Shown: one piece after another, positions 42,529 to 51,824 of the stretch
Position numbering within the stretch: position 1 is the stretch's first letter
How the letters are laid out: the number at the start of each line of letters is the position of its first letter
Origin: CAVXEH01 sp963805305
Lineage (GTDB): Bacteria; Chloroflexota; Limnocylindria; QHBO01
Assembly (NCBI GenBank): GCA_963805305.1
Contig: CAWDTM010000008.1
Location: 496,001 to 560,000, forward strand
DNA length: 64,000 nt
Reading direction: 5' to 3'
Translations under genes and position numbers: made by a program
The notes under the pieces: model-generated
The model's database searches: none
What the model saw: only the letters and a program-made list of their open reading frames with translations
Told to the model about the DNA's origin: nothing

Positions 42529-43428
42529 ATGCTTCGCACGCGCCTGCTGACCGCCGCCATCCTCGCGCCCATCGTGGTGGCCGTGGTCCTCGTCGGCGAG
42601 CCGTGGGTGACCATCGTGGTGGCCGTGGTCATCTTCCTTGCGCTGGCCGAGCTCATCAGCCTCCTCGATGCCGGTGGATTCGAACCGCCCCAGATGCTGG
42701 CCGTCATCGCCGGCGTCGCGGTCGCGGGAGCGGGGCTGATCGCCGCGAACGCCGACAACGTGTCCGGGCTCCTGGCAGATCTCCTGCGTCTGACCCAGCC
42801 GATGGGGTTGGTGGCGGGCGTCTTCGCTGCGACGATCCTGGTGCTCGGGTTCGCGGGCTTCACCCGCGTCGATCCGCGCAAGGGGTTCGTCACCTGGGCG
42901 GTCACCAGCTTTGGCACCGCGTACCTGGGGATCCTGGCACCCACCATCGTTCTGGTCGCCCACCTGGCCCCCGCGGGCGGGTCCACCGCCACCGAGATCG
43001 GCGCCCTGTCGCTGCGAAGCGGAACGGCGTGGGGCCTGATGCTCATCCTCGTCGTGTGGGGATATGACACCGGGGCCTACCTGACCGGCCGTTGGCTGGG
43101 CAGGACCCGGCTGATCGATCACATCAGCCCCTCCAAGACGGTCGAGGGGCTCGCCGGCGGGCTCGTTGCGGCAACGGTCGCAGCGGGGATCGGGGCGTGG
43201 ATCGTGGGCCTGCCCGCGTGGCATCCGCTCGTGCTCGGCCCCGTGGTCGGCCTGTCGGCGCAGGCGGGGGACCTGGCGGAATCCATGCTGAAGCGGGCCG
43301 CCGGGCGCAAGGAGTCGGGGTTCCTGATCCCGGGCCATGGCGGCGTCCTCGACCGCATCGACTCCTTCCTCTTTGCGGCACCCGTGCTGGCCGGCTGGGC
43401 ACTCCTCGTCGCGGGCTTCGTGGTGTGA
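42529..43428 (+). CDS. cdsA: Phosphatidate cytidylyltransferase
   Basis: 299 residues, seven or eight membrane segments. It makes CDP-diacylglycerol. The C-terminal signature SAQAGDLAESMLKRAAGRKESGFLIPGHGGVLDRIDS (in two blocks, about 243-280) with its Asp residues is complete, and SPSKTVEG precedes it. It overlaps dxr as GTGA; uppS-cdsA-dxr-rseP is a conserved order. Confidence 0.95.
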   Translation: MLRTRLLTAAILAPIVVAVVLVGEPWVTIVVAVVIFLALAELISLLDAGGFEPPQMLAVIAGVAVAGAGLIAANADNVSGLLADLLRLTQPMGLVAGVFAATILVLGFAGFTRVDPRKGFVTWAVTSFGTAYLGILAPTIVLVAHLAPAGGSTATEIGALSLRSGTAWGLMLILVVWGYDTGAYLTGRWLGRTRLIDHISPSKTVEGLAGGLVAATVAAGIGAWIVGLPAWHPLVLGPVVGLSAQAGDLAESMLKRAAGRKESGFLIPGHGGVLDRIDSFLFAAPVLAGWALLVAGFVV

Positions 43429-44579
43429 CCGGCGCGATCACCGGCGTGGCGATCCTGGGGTCGACCGGATCGATCGGAACCCAGACGCTCGCCGTGGTGC
43501 GGGCCCTTCCGGAACGGTTCCGGGTCGTGGGCCTCGCCGCCGGACGCGCGACCCCGGGACTCGAGGCCCAGGCCGCGGAATGGCCGGATGCCCGGATCCA
43601 CTGCCGCGACGACCGGCCGAGCTGGGTTCCGCGAGCGCGCTGGGCGGCCAGCCTCAAGGAGCTGGCGGTCGCCGGGAACGCCGACCTGGTCGTGGTGGCG
43701 ACGACCGGGATGACCGCTCTTCCCGCTGTCCTCGCCGTCCTCGCCGCCGGTCAGGCGGTCGCGCTCGCGAACAAGGAGACGCTGGTGGCCGGGGGGCACC
43801 TGGTCACGGCGCTTCTCGATGGGCTCGAAGGCGACCCGCTGGCGCGGCTTCGACCGGTCGACAGCGAACACTCTGCGATCTGGCAGTGCCTGCAGGGCGA
43901 GCGTCGCGAGGATGTCGCCCGCCTGATCCTTACCGCGTCCGGCGGGCCGTTCCTGGACAGGGAGATCGGCGAGCTCGGTCGCGTCAGCCCGGCCGAGGCG
44001 CTCGCGCATCCCACCTGGAGGATGGGGGACAAGATCACCATCGACTCGGCGACCATGGTCAACAAGGCGTTCGAGGCGATCGAGGCGCAATGGCTGTATC
44101 GGCTTCCGTACTCTAGAATCGCTGCCGTGATCCATCCCCGGAGCGTGGTGCACTCGCTCGTCGAGTTCGTGGACGGCTCCTACAAGGCCCAGCTCGGCTT
44201 CCCTGACATGCGACTCCCGATTCAATATGCGCTGACCTACCCGGGACGCCTGGCCTCACCGGTGTCGCCGTCGGACCCCACCGCGTGGGGAACCCTCGAG
44301 TTCCGCGAGCTCGATGAGGATCGCTTCCCGGCGTACCGCGTGACCCGCCAGGCTGCGGCCGCGGGCGGGAACCGCGGCACCATTCTTAATGCTGCCGACG
44401 AAGTGGCCATCGACGCCTTCCTCGACGGCCGCATCGGCTTCGATCGCATCGCGGGTACGCTTGAAGAGGCCGTCGCGCGCTGGGGCGACGACCGCGAGCC
44501 GGATGTCGACGGGATCATGGCCCTGGACGCAGAGGTCCGGGGGAGCCTTCGCCGCTCGCTGGCGACGGCGGGCCGCTGA
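43425..44579 (+). CDS. dxr: 1-deoxy-D-xylulose 5-phosphate reductoisomerase
   Basis: 384 residues, second step of the MEP isoprenoid pathway. NADPH-binding GSTGSIGTQTL at the N-terminus, ALANKETLVAGG (about 110), the metal site PVDSEHSAIWQCL, LTASGGPF, and KITIDSATMVNKAFE. Start GTG overlaps the cdsA stop. Its product feeds the undecaprenyl synthase encoded two genes upstream. Confidence 0.96.
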   Translation: MTGAITGVAILGSTGSIGTQTLAVVRALPERFRVVGLAAGRATPGLEAQAAEWPDARIHCRDDRPSWVPRARWAASLKELAVAGNADLVVVATTGMTALPAVLAVLAAGQAVALANKETLVAGGHLVTALLDGLEGDPLARLRPVDSEHSAIWQCLQGERREDVARLILTASGGPFLDREIGELGRVSPAEALAHPTWRMGDKITIDSATMVNKAFEAIEAQWLYRLPYSRIAAVIHPRSVVHSLVEFVDGSYKAQLGFPDMRLPIQYALTYPGRLASPVSPSDPTAWGTLEFRELDEDRFPAYRVTRQAAAAGGNRGTILNAADEVAIDAFLDGRIGFDRIAGTLEEAVARWGDDREPDVDGIMALDAEVRGSLRRSLATAGR

Positions 44580-44580
44580 C

Positions 44581-45723
44581 ATGGGTGTCGTGAGCACGAT
44601 CCTGGCCTTCCTGGTCGTGATCGTCGTCCTTGTCCTGGTGCACGAGCTTGGTCACTTCGTGGCGGCAAAGATATCCGGGATCACCGTCCAGGAGTTCGGC
44701 ATCGGCTTTCCACCCCGCCTCGCGTCGGTGACCTGGCGCGGAACGCGCTACTCCGTGAACGCCATACCCCTGGGCGGGTTCGTGAAGATGCTCGGGGAGG
44801 ACGGCGACATCGAGGCCGATCGCATGCGCGAGCGTGGGATGAGCGACACTGCCATCGACCGCGCCATGGCCGGTGCCTTCAACCGCAAGCCGATCTGGGT
44901 CAGGATCGCGGTGCTCCTCGCCGGCGTGGCCATGAACGCTCTCCTGGCGATCGTCCTCTTCGCTGCCGCGCTCAGCCTGCCGGCCCCCGCGCAGGTGGGT
45001 CCGCTGACCGTCACCTCCATCCAGGCCGGTTCGCCGGCGGTGGGGGTGCTCCAGGCAGGGGACAGGATCGTGGGGGCCGATGGGCAGACGTTCGGGCAGA
45101 GAGCAAGCGACTTCCATTTCTCGAGCGACCTCACCGCCTACGTCACCGCGCACGCGGGCAAGCCCGTGACACTCAGCGTGGATCGTGGCTCACGGACGCT
45201 TGACGTCACGGTCACGCCGCGGGTCCTGACCGATGCGCAGCGGCAGGAGGGCATCGGCCCGGTGGGCTTCGCGTGGTCCGCGGCCGTCGTCGAGGTCGCG
45301 CCGCGGGCGGCGAACCCTGTCGAGGCGGTTGCGCTCGGCGTCCAGCAGACCGGGGAGATCGCGGTCCAGATCCCGGGCGCCCTGGCCAGCACCGTGGCCG
45401 GCCTCATCGGGTTGGCGCCCAACACCGGCGATGCGCGAGGCCCGATCGGGATCGCCCAGGTGACCGGCGAGGTGATCCAGGAGCCGCTCGTCACGCAGCT
45501 TGCCTTCATGGGCCTGCTCTCGGTCAACCTCGCGGTCCTCAACGTCCTGCCCTTCCCGCCGCTCGACGGGGGACGGATCCTGGTGGTGGTCATCGAGGCG
45601 TTCCGTCGCCGCCGGCTGCCGGCGGAGCGGGAGGCGTTGATCTACCTGACCGGTTTCCTCGTGCTCATGGCGCTCGTGATCCTGATCTCGATCCAGGACA
45701 TCGCCCGGCTGCCGGGGAGCTGA
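44581..45723 (+). CDS. rseP: RseP/SpoIVFB-type site-2 zinc metalloprotease
   Basis: 380 residues. Membrane protease with HELGH at the first membrane segment (about residues 21-25), the GIGFPPRL and NAIPLGGFVKM blocks, a single PDZ domain (about 130-215, IQAGSPAVGVLQAGDRI) and the second catalytic motif NVLPFPPLDGGR (third metal ligand Asp). It cuts membrane-bound regulators or signal peptide remnants. Ends convergently next to the reverse DUF2652-type gene. Confidence 0.94.
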   Translation: MGVVSTILAFLVVIVVLVLVHELGHFVAAKISGITVQEFGIGFPPRLASVTWRGTRYSVNAIPLGGFVKMLGEDGDIEADRMRERGMSDTAIDRAMAGAFNRKPIWVRIAVLLAGVAMNALLAIVLFAAALSLPAPAQVGPLTVTSIQAGSPAVGVLQAGDRIVGADGQTFGQRASDFHFSSDLTAYVTAHAGKPVTLSVDRGSRTLDVTVTPRVLTDAQRQEGIGPVGFAWSAAVVEVAPRAANPVEAVALGVQQTGEIAVQIPGALASTVAGLIGLAPNTGDARGPIGIAQVTGEVIQEPLVTQLAFMGLLSVNLAVLNVLPFPPLDGGRILVVVIEAFRRRRLPAEREALIYLTGFLVLMALVILISIQDIARLPGS

Positions 45724-45726
45724 CCC

Positions 45727-46905
45727 TCAGTCGATCCTGACCAGCGGCTCGAGGCCCGAGAGCGGGCCGTCGAGCCTCGCCGCGCCGAGCTGTGGTTCCG
45801 GGCCCCGGTCCGCCAGGCGAGCCGCGAACGCGGCATCGAGCTGTTCGACGAGGGCTGGCAGGCTCGAGCGGAGCGCCTCGCCGTACGCCGCGCCGACCTG
45901 GTTTGCGAGCGCCAGGTCCCGCTTTGCCGTCGGGGGCGCGAACCGGAAGTGGATCAGCGTGCCCGCGGTGACCGGCTCGAGCTCGATCGTGTGGAGAAGC
46001 TTCAGCGGACCGGCCGGCGTGTTCAGGATCGTCCGGTCGGTCACGTAGTCGTATGGACGCCAGTCCAGGATCTCCTCGATCACAGCGTCCTTGCCATGCC
46101 GGCAGTGGTTCGCCGAGCCAAGCCCGCGCCGACCGCCCGTGGCGCCCTTGATCGTGACCTTCGTGACCCACGGCTGCCAGGTCATCCGTTGTCCAGGCTT
46201 GGTGAGGAACTCCCAGGCGACCTGCGGCGGCACCTTGCTGGGCACCGAGACCGTCAGGATGGACGCGGCTGGGGAGACGAAGACGCGTGCGCGAGCCTCT
46301 TCCTCCTCCCAGCGTCGCCCCAGGTCGTGCGCCCACCCCGGCACGTCCCCGATCCGGTCGTAGGTCTCGGTGTGCGCCCGCATGCCGAGCGCGGCCGGAT
46401 CCAGGTCTGAGACACCGATGCACGCCTGCGTGAAAAGGGCATAGGCGTCCATGCCCAGCGTCTCGACGACCTCGTTCTTGAGGAGCCGATGCACAACGAT
46501 GACGTCCGACCCGAGGAGCTCCTGGCGCCCAGCGACCCTCTGGAGGATGGCCTCCCCGTGATGGATGACGAACTTGAGGTCGAGATCGGGGATCCGGCTG
46601 CAGGCGTTGCACGCGCACGACGTTGCCTGCCTGACGTCCCGGCGGCGACGGCGGAAGCCGAAGTAGCAGCGCTCGACGGTGTCGAGGAGCATGGATCCGT
46701 CGATCCGGTCCACGGTCGCGTACGTGAAGGCGGCGTCGCCCTCGAGCTTGGCGAGGCGGAAGTTCGGCCGAAGGGCGGTGACGACCGCGCCGATGAGGTC
46801 CGCGAGGATGTCCTGGGCGTGGTCGAGCTCGACATCGGCGAGATAGCCGGTGTACCCGGAGATGTCGGCGATCAGGAAGCAGGTGGGTTGCGCGGTCGAT
46901 GGCAT
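45727..46905 (-). CDS. DUF2652 (cyclase-like) and SRPBCC-domain protein
   Basis: 392 residues. The N-terminal half (about 8-190) resembles class III nucleotide cyclase homologues of the DUF2652 type: FLIADISGYTGYL (metal-site Asp position), KLEGDAAFTY and LLGSDVIVVHRLLKN. A Cys triplet (SCACNAC) lies near residue 100. The C-terminal half (about 220-350) is an SRPBCC/polyketide-cyclase-like lipid- or ligand-binding fold (LTVSVPSKVPPQVAWEFLTKPGQRMTWQPW). Whether it makes a cyclic nucleotide is unknown. It lies alone on the - strand between rseP and nusA. Confidence 0.75.
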   Translation of the reverse strand: MPSTAQPTCFLIADISGYTGYLADVELDHAQDILADLIGAVVTALRPNFRLAKLEGDAAFTYATVDRIDGSMLLDTVERCYFGFRRRRRDVRQATSCACNACSRIPDLDLKFVIHHGEAILQRVAGRQELLGSDVIVVHRLLKNEVVETLGMDAYALFTQACIGVSDLDPAALGMRAHTETYDRIGDVPGWAHDLGRRWEEEEARARVFVSPAASILTVSVPSKVPPQVAWEFLTKPGQRMTWQPWVTKVTIKGATGGRRGLGSANHCRHGKDAVIEEILDWRPYDYVTDRTILNTPAGPLKLLHTIELEPVTAGTLIHFRFAPPTAKRDLALANQVGAAYGEALRSSLPALVEQLDAAFAARLADRGPEPQLGAARLDGPLSGLEPLVRID

Positions 46906-46920
46906 GGATTCCTCGGCGCA

Positions 46921-46926
46921 ACTATA
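46921..46926 (-). promoter_or_regulatory. -10 element of the DUF2652-type gene
   Basis: On the - strand TATAGT (46926-46921) lies about 15 nt before the ATG, with GCCGAGGAATCC between. Only a very short leader is possible. Confidence 0.4.
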
Positions 46927-47051
46927 GGACGCAGATGACCCGGACCAGAGGCATCACGGAGCAGCAACGGACCATTCCGGCCGGGTTCAACGCCGGTGCT
47001 CATCGGCCCGCCCGCCCGCCCCGCCCGGTGGCGGGTATGGGTGCTGACTGC

Positions 47052-47057
47052 TATACT
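47052..47057 (+). promoter_or_regulatory. -10 element of the nusA-infB operon
   Basis: TATACT in the extended context TGCTATACTCCG, about 115 nt before the nusA GTG. It heads the long run nusA-ylxR-infB-rbfA-nrnA-truB-ribF. Confidence 0.6.
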
Positions 47058-47172
47058 CCGTGCGGTTTCGCCGGCCGTTTCAGCGGACCGAATTCATATC
47101 GAGCTGACGAGGGCGTGGGTCGGTTCGCCATCCCACGTCCTGTCTTTTTGTCCCGCGGAGGCATGGAGCGCC

Positions 47173-48300
47173 GTGAATCGAGACTTCATCGGAGCGCTGC
47201 TCCAGCTGAACGCCGAGAAGGGCGTGCCGAAAGAGGTTCTCATCGAGACCCTCGAGCAGGCGATCGAGTCTGCCTATCGGCGGAACGCCGATGCCCCCGA
47301 GAACGTGGTCGTCAAGGTCGACCCCGACAGCGGGCAGATCAGCGTCTATCGCGAGTACGACGTGGTGGCGACCCCCGAAGAGGTGGAGGACCCGAACCTC
47401 CAGATGATCGTCCAGGACGCGCAGAAGATTGATTCGTCGACCGGAGTCGGCAGCAAGGTCCGGGTGCCCGAGAACGTGACGCAGGCCCAGCTCGGGCGCA
47501 TCGCGGCGCAGACCGCGGGCCAGGTCTACCGCCAGCGCCTCCGCGAGGCGGAGCGGGACGTCGTCTTCCAGCAATACGCCAGCCGGGAAGGCGAGATCAT
47601 GACCGGGGTGGTGCACCGCACCACGGAATCCGCCGTCATCCTGGACATGGGCAAGGGCGTCGAGGCGGTCCTCGCCGTCACCGAGCAGCTGCCGGGCGAG
47701 CACTATCGCATTGGCCAGCATCTCAAGGCCTACGTTCTCGAGGTGCGCCGCACGACGCGAGGCCCGGTGATCGTGGCAAGCCGCACCCACCGGGGATTCC
47801 TTCGCCGGCTGATGGAGATGGAGATTCCCGAGATCTACAACGGCACGGTCGTCATCCGCGGGATCGCGCGCGAGGCAGGGAGCCGCTCGAAGGTCGCCGT
47901 CGAGTCGCGGCAGCCCGGGGTGGATGCCAAGGGCGCCGCGGTCGGACAGCGCGGCTCACGGATCCAGGCCATCGTGGCGGAGCTCAACGGCGAGAAGGTC
48001 GACGTGGTCCTCTGGCACGAAGACGCGGGCCAGTACGTCGCGGAGGCGCTGTCGCCGGCCGAGGTGCTCAACGTCCGTATCGACGAGGAGCACAAGATCG
48101 CCAATGTCGTGGTCCCCGAGCGTCAGCTGAGCCTCGCCATCGGCAAAGAGGGCCAGAATGCCCGGCTCGCCGCGAAGCTCACCGGGTGGCGGATCGACAT
48201 CCGGTCGGACGCCGGCGTGGCGGCGGCCGCGGGTGGCGACGGGACAGAGCCCGATGCCGCCGAGGCGGAGGCGCCGGCTGATGCCGAAGCGACGACCTGA
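47173..48300 (+). CDS. nusA: Transcription termination/antitermination factor NusA
   Basis: 375 residues. N-terminal RNA-polymerase-binding part (NRDFIGALLQLNAEKGVPKEVLIETLEQAIESAYRR), S1 domain (about 135-200, REGEIMTGVVHR), then two KH domains ending in IGKEGQNARLAAKLTGWRIDI. An acidic Ala/Glu tail closes it. The GTG at 47173 is preferred over an upstream start (46996) that would include the promoter. rimP, which usually precedes nusA, is not here. Confidence 0.95.
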   Translation: MNRDFIGALLQLNAEKGVPKEVLIETLEQAIESAYRRNADAPENVVVKVDPDSGQISVYREYDVVATPEEVEDPNLQMIVQDAQKIDSSTGVGSKVRVPENVTQAQLGRIAAQTAGQVYRQRLREAERDVVFQQYASREGEIMTGVVHRTTESAVILDMGKGVEAVLAVTEQLPGEHYRIGQHLKAYVLEVRRTTRGPVIVASRTHRGFLRRLMEMEIPEIYNGTVVIRGIAREAGSRSKVAVESRQPGVDAKGAAVGQRGSRIQAIVAELNGEKVDVVLWHEDAGQYVAEALSPAEVLNVRIDEEHKIANVVVPERQLSLAIGKEGQNARLAAKLTGWRIDIRSDAGVAAAAGGDGTEPDAAEAEAPADAEATT

Positions 48301-48553
48301 TCACATCCCCATGCGCACCTGTGCGGTCTGCCGCACGGTGCGCGCCAAGCGATCGATGACCCGGGTGGTCCGCGGACCGGACGGCACGATCGCCCTCGAT
48401 CCGGGCGGTCGGGCCGCCGGCCGGGGAACCTATGTCTGCGACAACCCTGCGTGCCGGGAACCGGCCCGGCTGGCAGAGGGAATCAAACGGGCGCTGGACC
48501 TGACGATGGTGCCGGACGCGCTCGAGCTCGAGGAGAAGCATGCCGCCACGTAG
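48281..48553 (+). CDS. ylxR: YlxR/DUF448 RNA-binding protein
   Basis: 90 residues from ATG 48281 (ATG 48311 would give 80). RTCAVCRTVRAKRSMTRVVR is the family signature, and GRGTYVCDNPACRE follows. It overlaps the end of nusA by 20 nt and infB by 14 nt, the standard nusA-ylxR-infB order. Confidence 0.92.
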   Translation: MPKRRPDHIPMRTCAVCRTVRAKRSMTRVVRGPDGTIALDPGGRAAGRGTYVCDNPACREPARLAEGIKRALDLTMVPDALELEEKHAAT

Positions 48554-50453
48554 ATACCGCCCACGCCGTGGGCCCCGCCCGCAGCGCCGCCGCGGGCCGT
48601 CCGCCTCGGCCGTCGCCGAGGCAGCCTCGGCCGTGGCCGCGCGCCCGACCGGTCCGGTCGAGCTTCCGTCGTCGATCACCGTCAAGGAGCTGGCCGAAAC
48701 GCTGGCCGTGAGCCACGCGGACGTCATCAAGGAGCTCATTCGCAACGGCATCTTCGCGACGATCAACCAGGCCATCGACTTCGACACGGCCTCGCTGGTC
48801 GCGGGGGAGCTGGGGTTCGAGGCGGTCGAGCGGGGTGCGGCCGAGCGAGCGGCGGCCGAAGCGGCAGGGCCGGTTCAGATCGTGGCGCCCGGATCCGAGG
48901 AGGAGGGCGCCGGAAAGCCCGTCCTCTGGACCGAGGACGACGCCGCCGACCTGGTGACGCGAGCGCCCATCGTGACGATCATGGGCCACGTCGACCACGG
49001 CAAGACCAGCCTGCTGGACGCGGCACGCAGCACCCGCGTGGCGGCGGGCGAAGCGGGCGGCATCACGCAGCACATCGGAGCCAGCGAGGTCGAGCACAAC
49101 GGGCGGCGCATCGTCTTCCTCGACACCCCGGGTCATGAGGCGTTCACCGCCATGCGCGCTCGAGGAGCGCAGGTCACTGACATCGCGATCATCGTCGTCG
49201 CGGCGGACGACGGCGTGATGCCGCAGACCCGCGAGGCGATCGACCACGTGCGGGCAGCACGGGTGCCGATGATCGTGGCCATCAACAAGGTCGACAAGGC
49301 GGACGCGAACCCCGACCGGGTGAAGCAGGAGCTCGCGGACATCGGGGTGCTCATCGAGGAGTACGGCGGCGACGTGATCGCTGTTCCGGTCAGCGCCAAG
49401 CAGCGGACCGGGATCGACAGCCTGCTGGAGATGGTTCTGCTCGTCGCGGACCTCCAGGACCTGAAGGCGAACCCCAAGAGAGCCGCCGTAGGAACCATCG
49501 TCGAGTCGAAGGTCGAGAAGGGTCGTGGCAACGTGGCGACGGTCCTCGTCCAGAACGGGACCCTGCGCGTCGGCGACGTGGTCACCGTGGGACGCACGTG
49601 GGGTCGCGCACGTGCCCTGCAGAATGCCGCCGGCAAGCGGGTCAAGCTGGCCGAGCCGGCCACCGCGGTCGAGATCATCGGGCTCCAGGATCTGCCCGAG
49701 GCGGGCGACATCCTGCGCGTCGTCGCCGACGAGAAGACGGCGCGTGATGCCGCCGAGGCCGCGGAGCGCGAGTCGACCTCAGGGGATGGACGCGGCGCGT
49801 TCTCGCTGGAGGACATCAGCGCCCAGATCCAGGCCTCGGAGGTCAAGGAGCTGCGGGTCGTGCTGAAGACCGACGTGCAGGGATCGCTTGGCGCGATCCG
49901 CAACGCGCTCGAGAAGCTCAACACCAGCGAGGTGCGGATCAACGTCATCCGCGAGTCCGCGGGTGACATCAACGAAAGCGACGTGAACCTCGCCTCTGCC
50001 TCGGATGCGGTCGTCATCGGTTTCAACACGAAGCCAGACCCTGGCGCACAGCGGGCGGTCGACGCAACCGGTGTCGACGTTCGGCTCTACGACGTCATCT
50101 ACAAGCTCACCGACGACATCGGGGCGGCGCTCCAGGGAATGCTCACACCGAAGCTCATCGAGCATGTCGAGGGCCACGCGGAGGTCCGCATGGTGATCAA
50201 GGCCGGCAAGGCGGGCAACGTCGCCGGCTCGTACGTCACCGACGGACGGATCGTCCGCGCAGGCGGCTACCGGCTGCTCCGGGGTGGCAAGGTCGCGGCC
50301 GAGGGACGCATCGAGTCGCTGAAGCGCTTCAAGGACGACGTCCGCGAGGTGGCCACCGGCTTCGAGTGTGGGATCGGACTCTCCGGCGCACCGGAGCTCG
50401 AGGAGGGCGACGTCGTCGAGTGCTTCCAGATGGTCTCCGAGCAGCCCGGCTGA
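48540..50453 (+). CDS. infB: Translation initiation factor IF-2
   Basis: 637 residues, a short IF-2. An Arg-rich N-terminus replaces the long linker, followed by the IF2_N motif (TVKELAETLAVSHADVIKELIRNG). The G domain has GHVDHGKTSLLDA, DTPGHEAF and NKVDK. Domains II-IV follow (GRGNVATVLVQNGTLRVGD; KTDVQGSLGAIRNAL; GHAEVRMVIK). The initiator-tRNA-binding C2 domain is complete. Confidence 0.96.
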   Translation: MPPRRYRPRRGPRPQRRRGPSASAVAEAASAVAARPTGPVELPSSITVKELAETLAVSHADVIKELIRNGIFATINQAIDFDTASLVAGELGFEAVERGAAERAAAEAAGPVQIVAPGSEEEGAGKPVLWTEDDAADLVTRAPIVTIMGHVDHGKTSLLDAARSTRVAAGEAGGITQHIGASEVEHNGRRIVFLDTPGHEAFTAMRARGAQVTDIAIIVVAADDGVMPQTREAIDHVRAARVPMIVAINKVDKADANPDRVKQELADIGVLIEEYGGDVIAVPVSAKQRTGIDSLLEMVLLVADLQDLKANPKRAAVGTIVESKVEKGRGNVATVLVQNGTLRVGDVVTVGRTWGRARALQNAAGKRVKLAEPATAVEIIGLQDLPEAGDILRVVADEKTARDAAEAAERESTSGDGRGAFSLEDISAQIQASEVKELRVVLKTDVQGSLGAIRNALEKLNTSEVRINVIRESAGDINESDVNLASASDAVVIGFNTKPDPGAQRAVDATGVDVRLYDVIYKLTDDIGAALQGMLTPKLIEHVEGHAEVRMVIKAGKAGNVAGSYVTDGRIVRAGGYRLLRGGKVAAEGRIESLKRFKDDVREVATGFECGIGLSGAPELEEGDVVECFQMVSEQPG

Positions 50454-50454
50454 C

Positions 50455-50829
50455 ATGACGCCGATGGCGCCTGACGACAGAGCCAAGCGCACGGACCGGC
50501 TCGACAGCCAGATCCAGCAGGAGCTGATGCGGCTACTGCAACGCGAGATGAAGGATCCGCGGCTGGGCTTCGCGACCGTGACCCGGGTCGAGACGGCGCG
50601 TGATCTCGGGCACGTCACAGCGTGGGTCTCCGTGCTCGGCACCGAAGAGGAACGGGTGGCGACCATGGCCGCCCTGGGCGACGCGACGCCGTGGCTGCGA
50701 CGCAAGCTCGGGGAACGGATCCGCCTCCGGCACGTGCCGGTCCTGGCCATCCGCCGCGACGACTCGATCGAGCGCGGGGACCGCGTGCTGCAGCTGCTCG
50801 CCCAGCTCGAGGAGGAGCGCAGCGAATGA
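50455..50829 (+). CDS. rbfA: Ribosome-binding factor A
   Basis: 124 residues. RTDRLDSQIQQELMRLLQREMKDPRLGFATVTRVE and DLGHVTAWVSVLG show the KH-like RbfA fold that matures 16S rRNA. It starts 1 nt after infB and overlaps nrnA as ATGA. Confidence 0.94.
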   Translation: MTPMAPDDRAKRTDRLDSQIQQELMRLLQREMKDPRLGFATVTRVETARDLGHVTAWVSVLGTEEERVATMAALGDATPWLRRKLGERIRLRHVPVLAIRRDDSIERGDRVLQLLAQLEEERSE

Positions 50830-51824
50830 GCACCGCCACGGGCGCCGTCGTCTCAGCCCTGCTCGGGGCACAGCGCGTCACCACCATCTGCCACGAGAAC
50901 CCCGATGCCGACACGCTGGGTGCGGCACTGGCCGTCGCCACGGCAATGGAACGGCTCGGCAAGCAGGCGGAGGTCGTCTCCGGCGACCCCGTCCCGCCCT
51001 TCCTGGCCTTCCTGCCCGGCGTCGAACGCGTTCGCTCCGCGCCGCAGCTCGAGCCGGATGTGGCGGTCGTGCTCGACGCCGGTGACCTCGCGCGAACGGG
51101 AAGTGTGGCGCGTGACCACGCGGACTGGCTCGCTCGGGCACGGATCGTCAACATCGACCACCACATCAGCAATCCCGGCTTCGGCGATGCCGTGCTCATC
51201 GATTCGGCGGCCGCCGCCACCTGCGAGATGGTCACGCTGCTGCTCCCGGAGCTGGGCATCACCGTGGACGAGGAGCTCGCCACCCTCCTCATGGCCGGAA
51301 TCGTCCAGGACACGCACACGTTCGCCCACCCGAACGCGACGCCAAGGACGCTGGCCGTCGCATCCGGGCTCGTCGCAGCGGGCGCCCCGCTCTCGTCGAT
51401 CAACCGGGCGGTGTACGCGGACAAGCCGTTCAACGTGCTTCGCCTGTGGGGCCTGATGCTGGCCGGCATCGCCGAGCGGCGCGATGGTCGCATCGTGCAC
51501 GCCGCCATGACCCTCGCGCTGCTGGAGGAGACCGGATGCGAGCCCAGCGCGGCCGAGGGGTTCGTGGACCTCCTGGGATCGACCCGCGACGCGGAGATCA
51601 ACGTCCTCTTCAAGCAGGCGGAGCCCGGCCGGGTCCGAGTCAGCGTGCGGACCCGGGCGCCGGCCGATGCGGTGGCGATCACCCGGCAGTTCGGGGGAGG
51701 GGGCCATCCGCGGGCGGCGGGCTGCACGGTCGAGGGAACCCTGGAGACGGCCCAGGAGCGGGTGCTGGATGCCTGTGAGCGCGAGCTCGCAGGGGGCGAT
51801 ACCGGCGATGATCGGGGTCGTTAA
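50826..51824 (+). CDS. nrnA: DHH-family phosphoesterase (NrnA-type oligoribonuclease/pAp phosphatase)
   Basis: 332 residues. DHH domain with HENPDADTLGAAL, VVLDAGD and NIDHHISNPGFGD (DHH at about residue 113), then DHHA1 with FGGGGHPRAAG. It removes nanoRNAs and hydrolyses pAp in NrnA-type enzymes. Between rbfA and truB, the expected place. The end overlaps truB by 17 nt. Confidence 0.93.
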   Translation: MSTATGAVVSALLGAQRVTTICHENPDADTLGAALAVATAMERLGKQAEVVSGDPVPPFLAFLPGVERVRSAPQLEPDVAVVLDAGDLARTGSVARDHADWLARARIVNIDHHISNPGFGDAVLIDSAAAATCEMVTLLLPELGITVDEELATLLMAGIVQDTHTFAHPNATPRTLAVASGLVAAGAPLSSINRAVYADKPFNVLRLWGLMLAGIAERRDGRIVHAAMTLALLEETGCEPSAAEGFVDLLGSTRDAEINVLFKQAEPGRVRVSVRTRAPADAVAITRQFGGGGHPRAAGCTVEGTLETAQERVLDACERELAGGDTGDDRGR

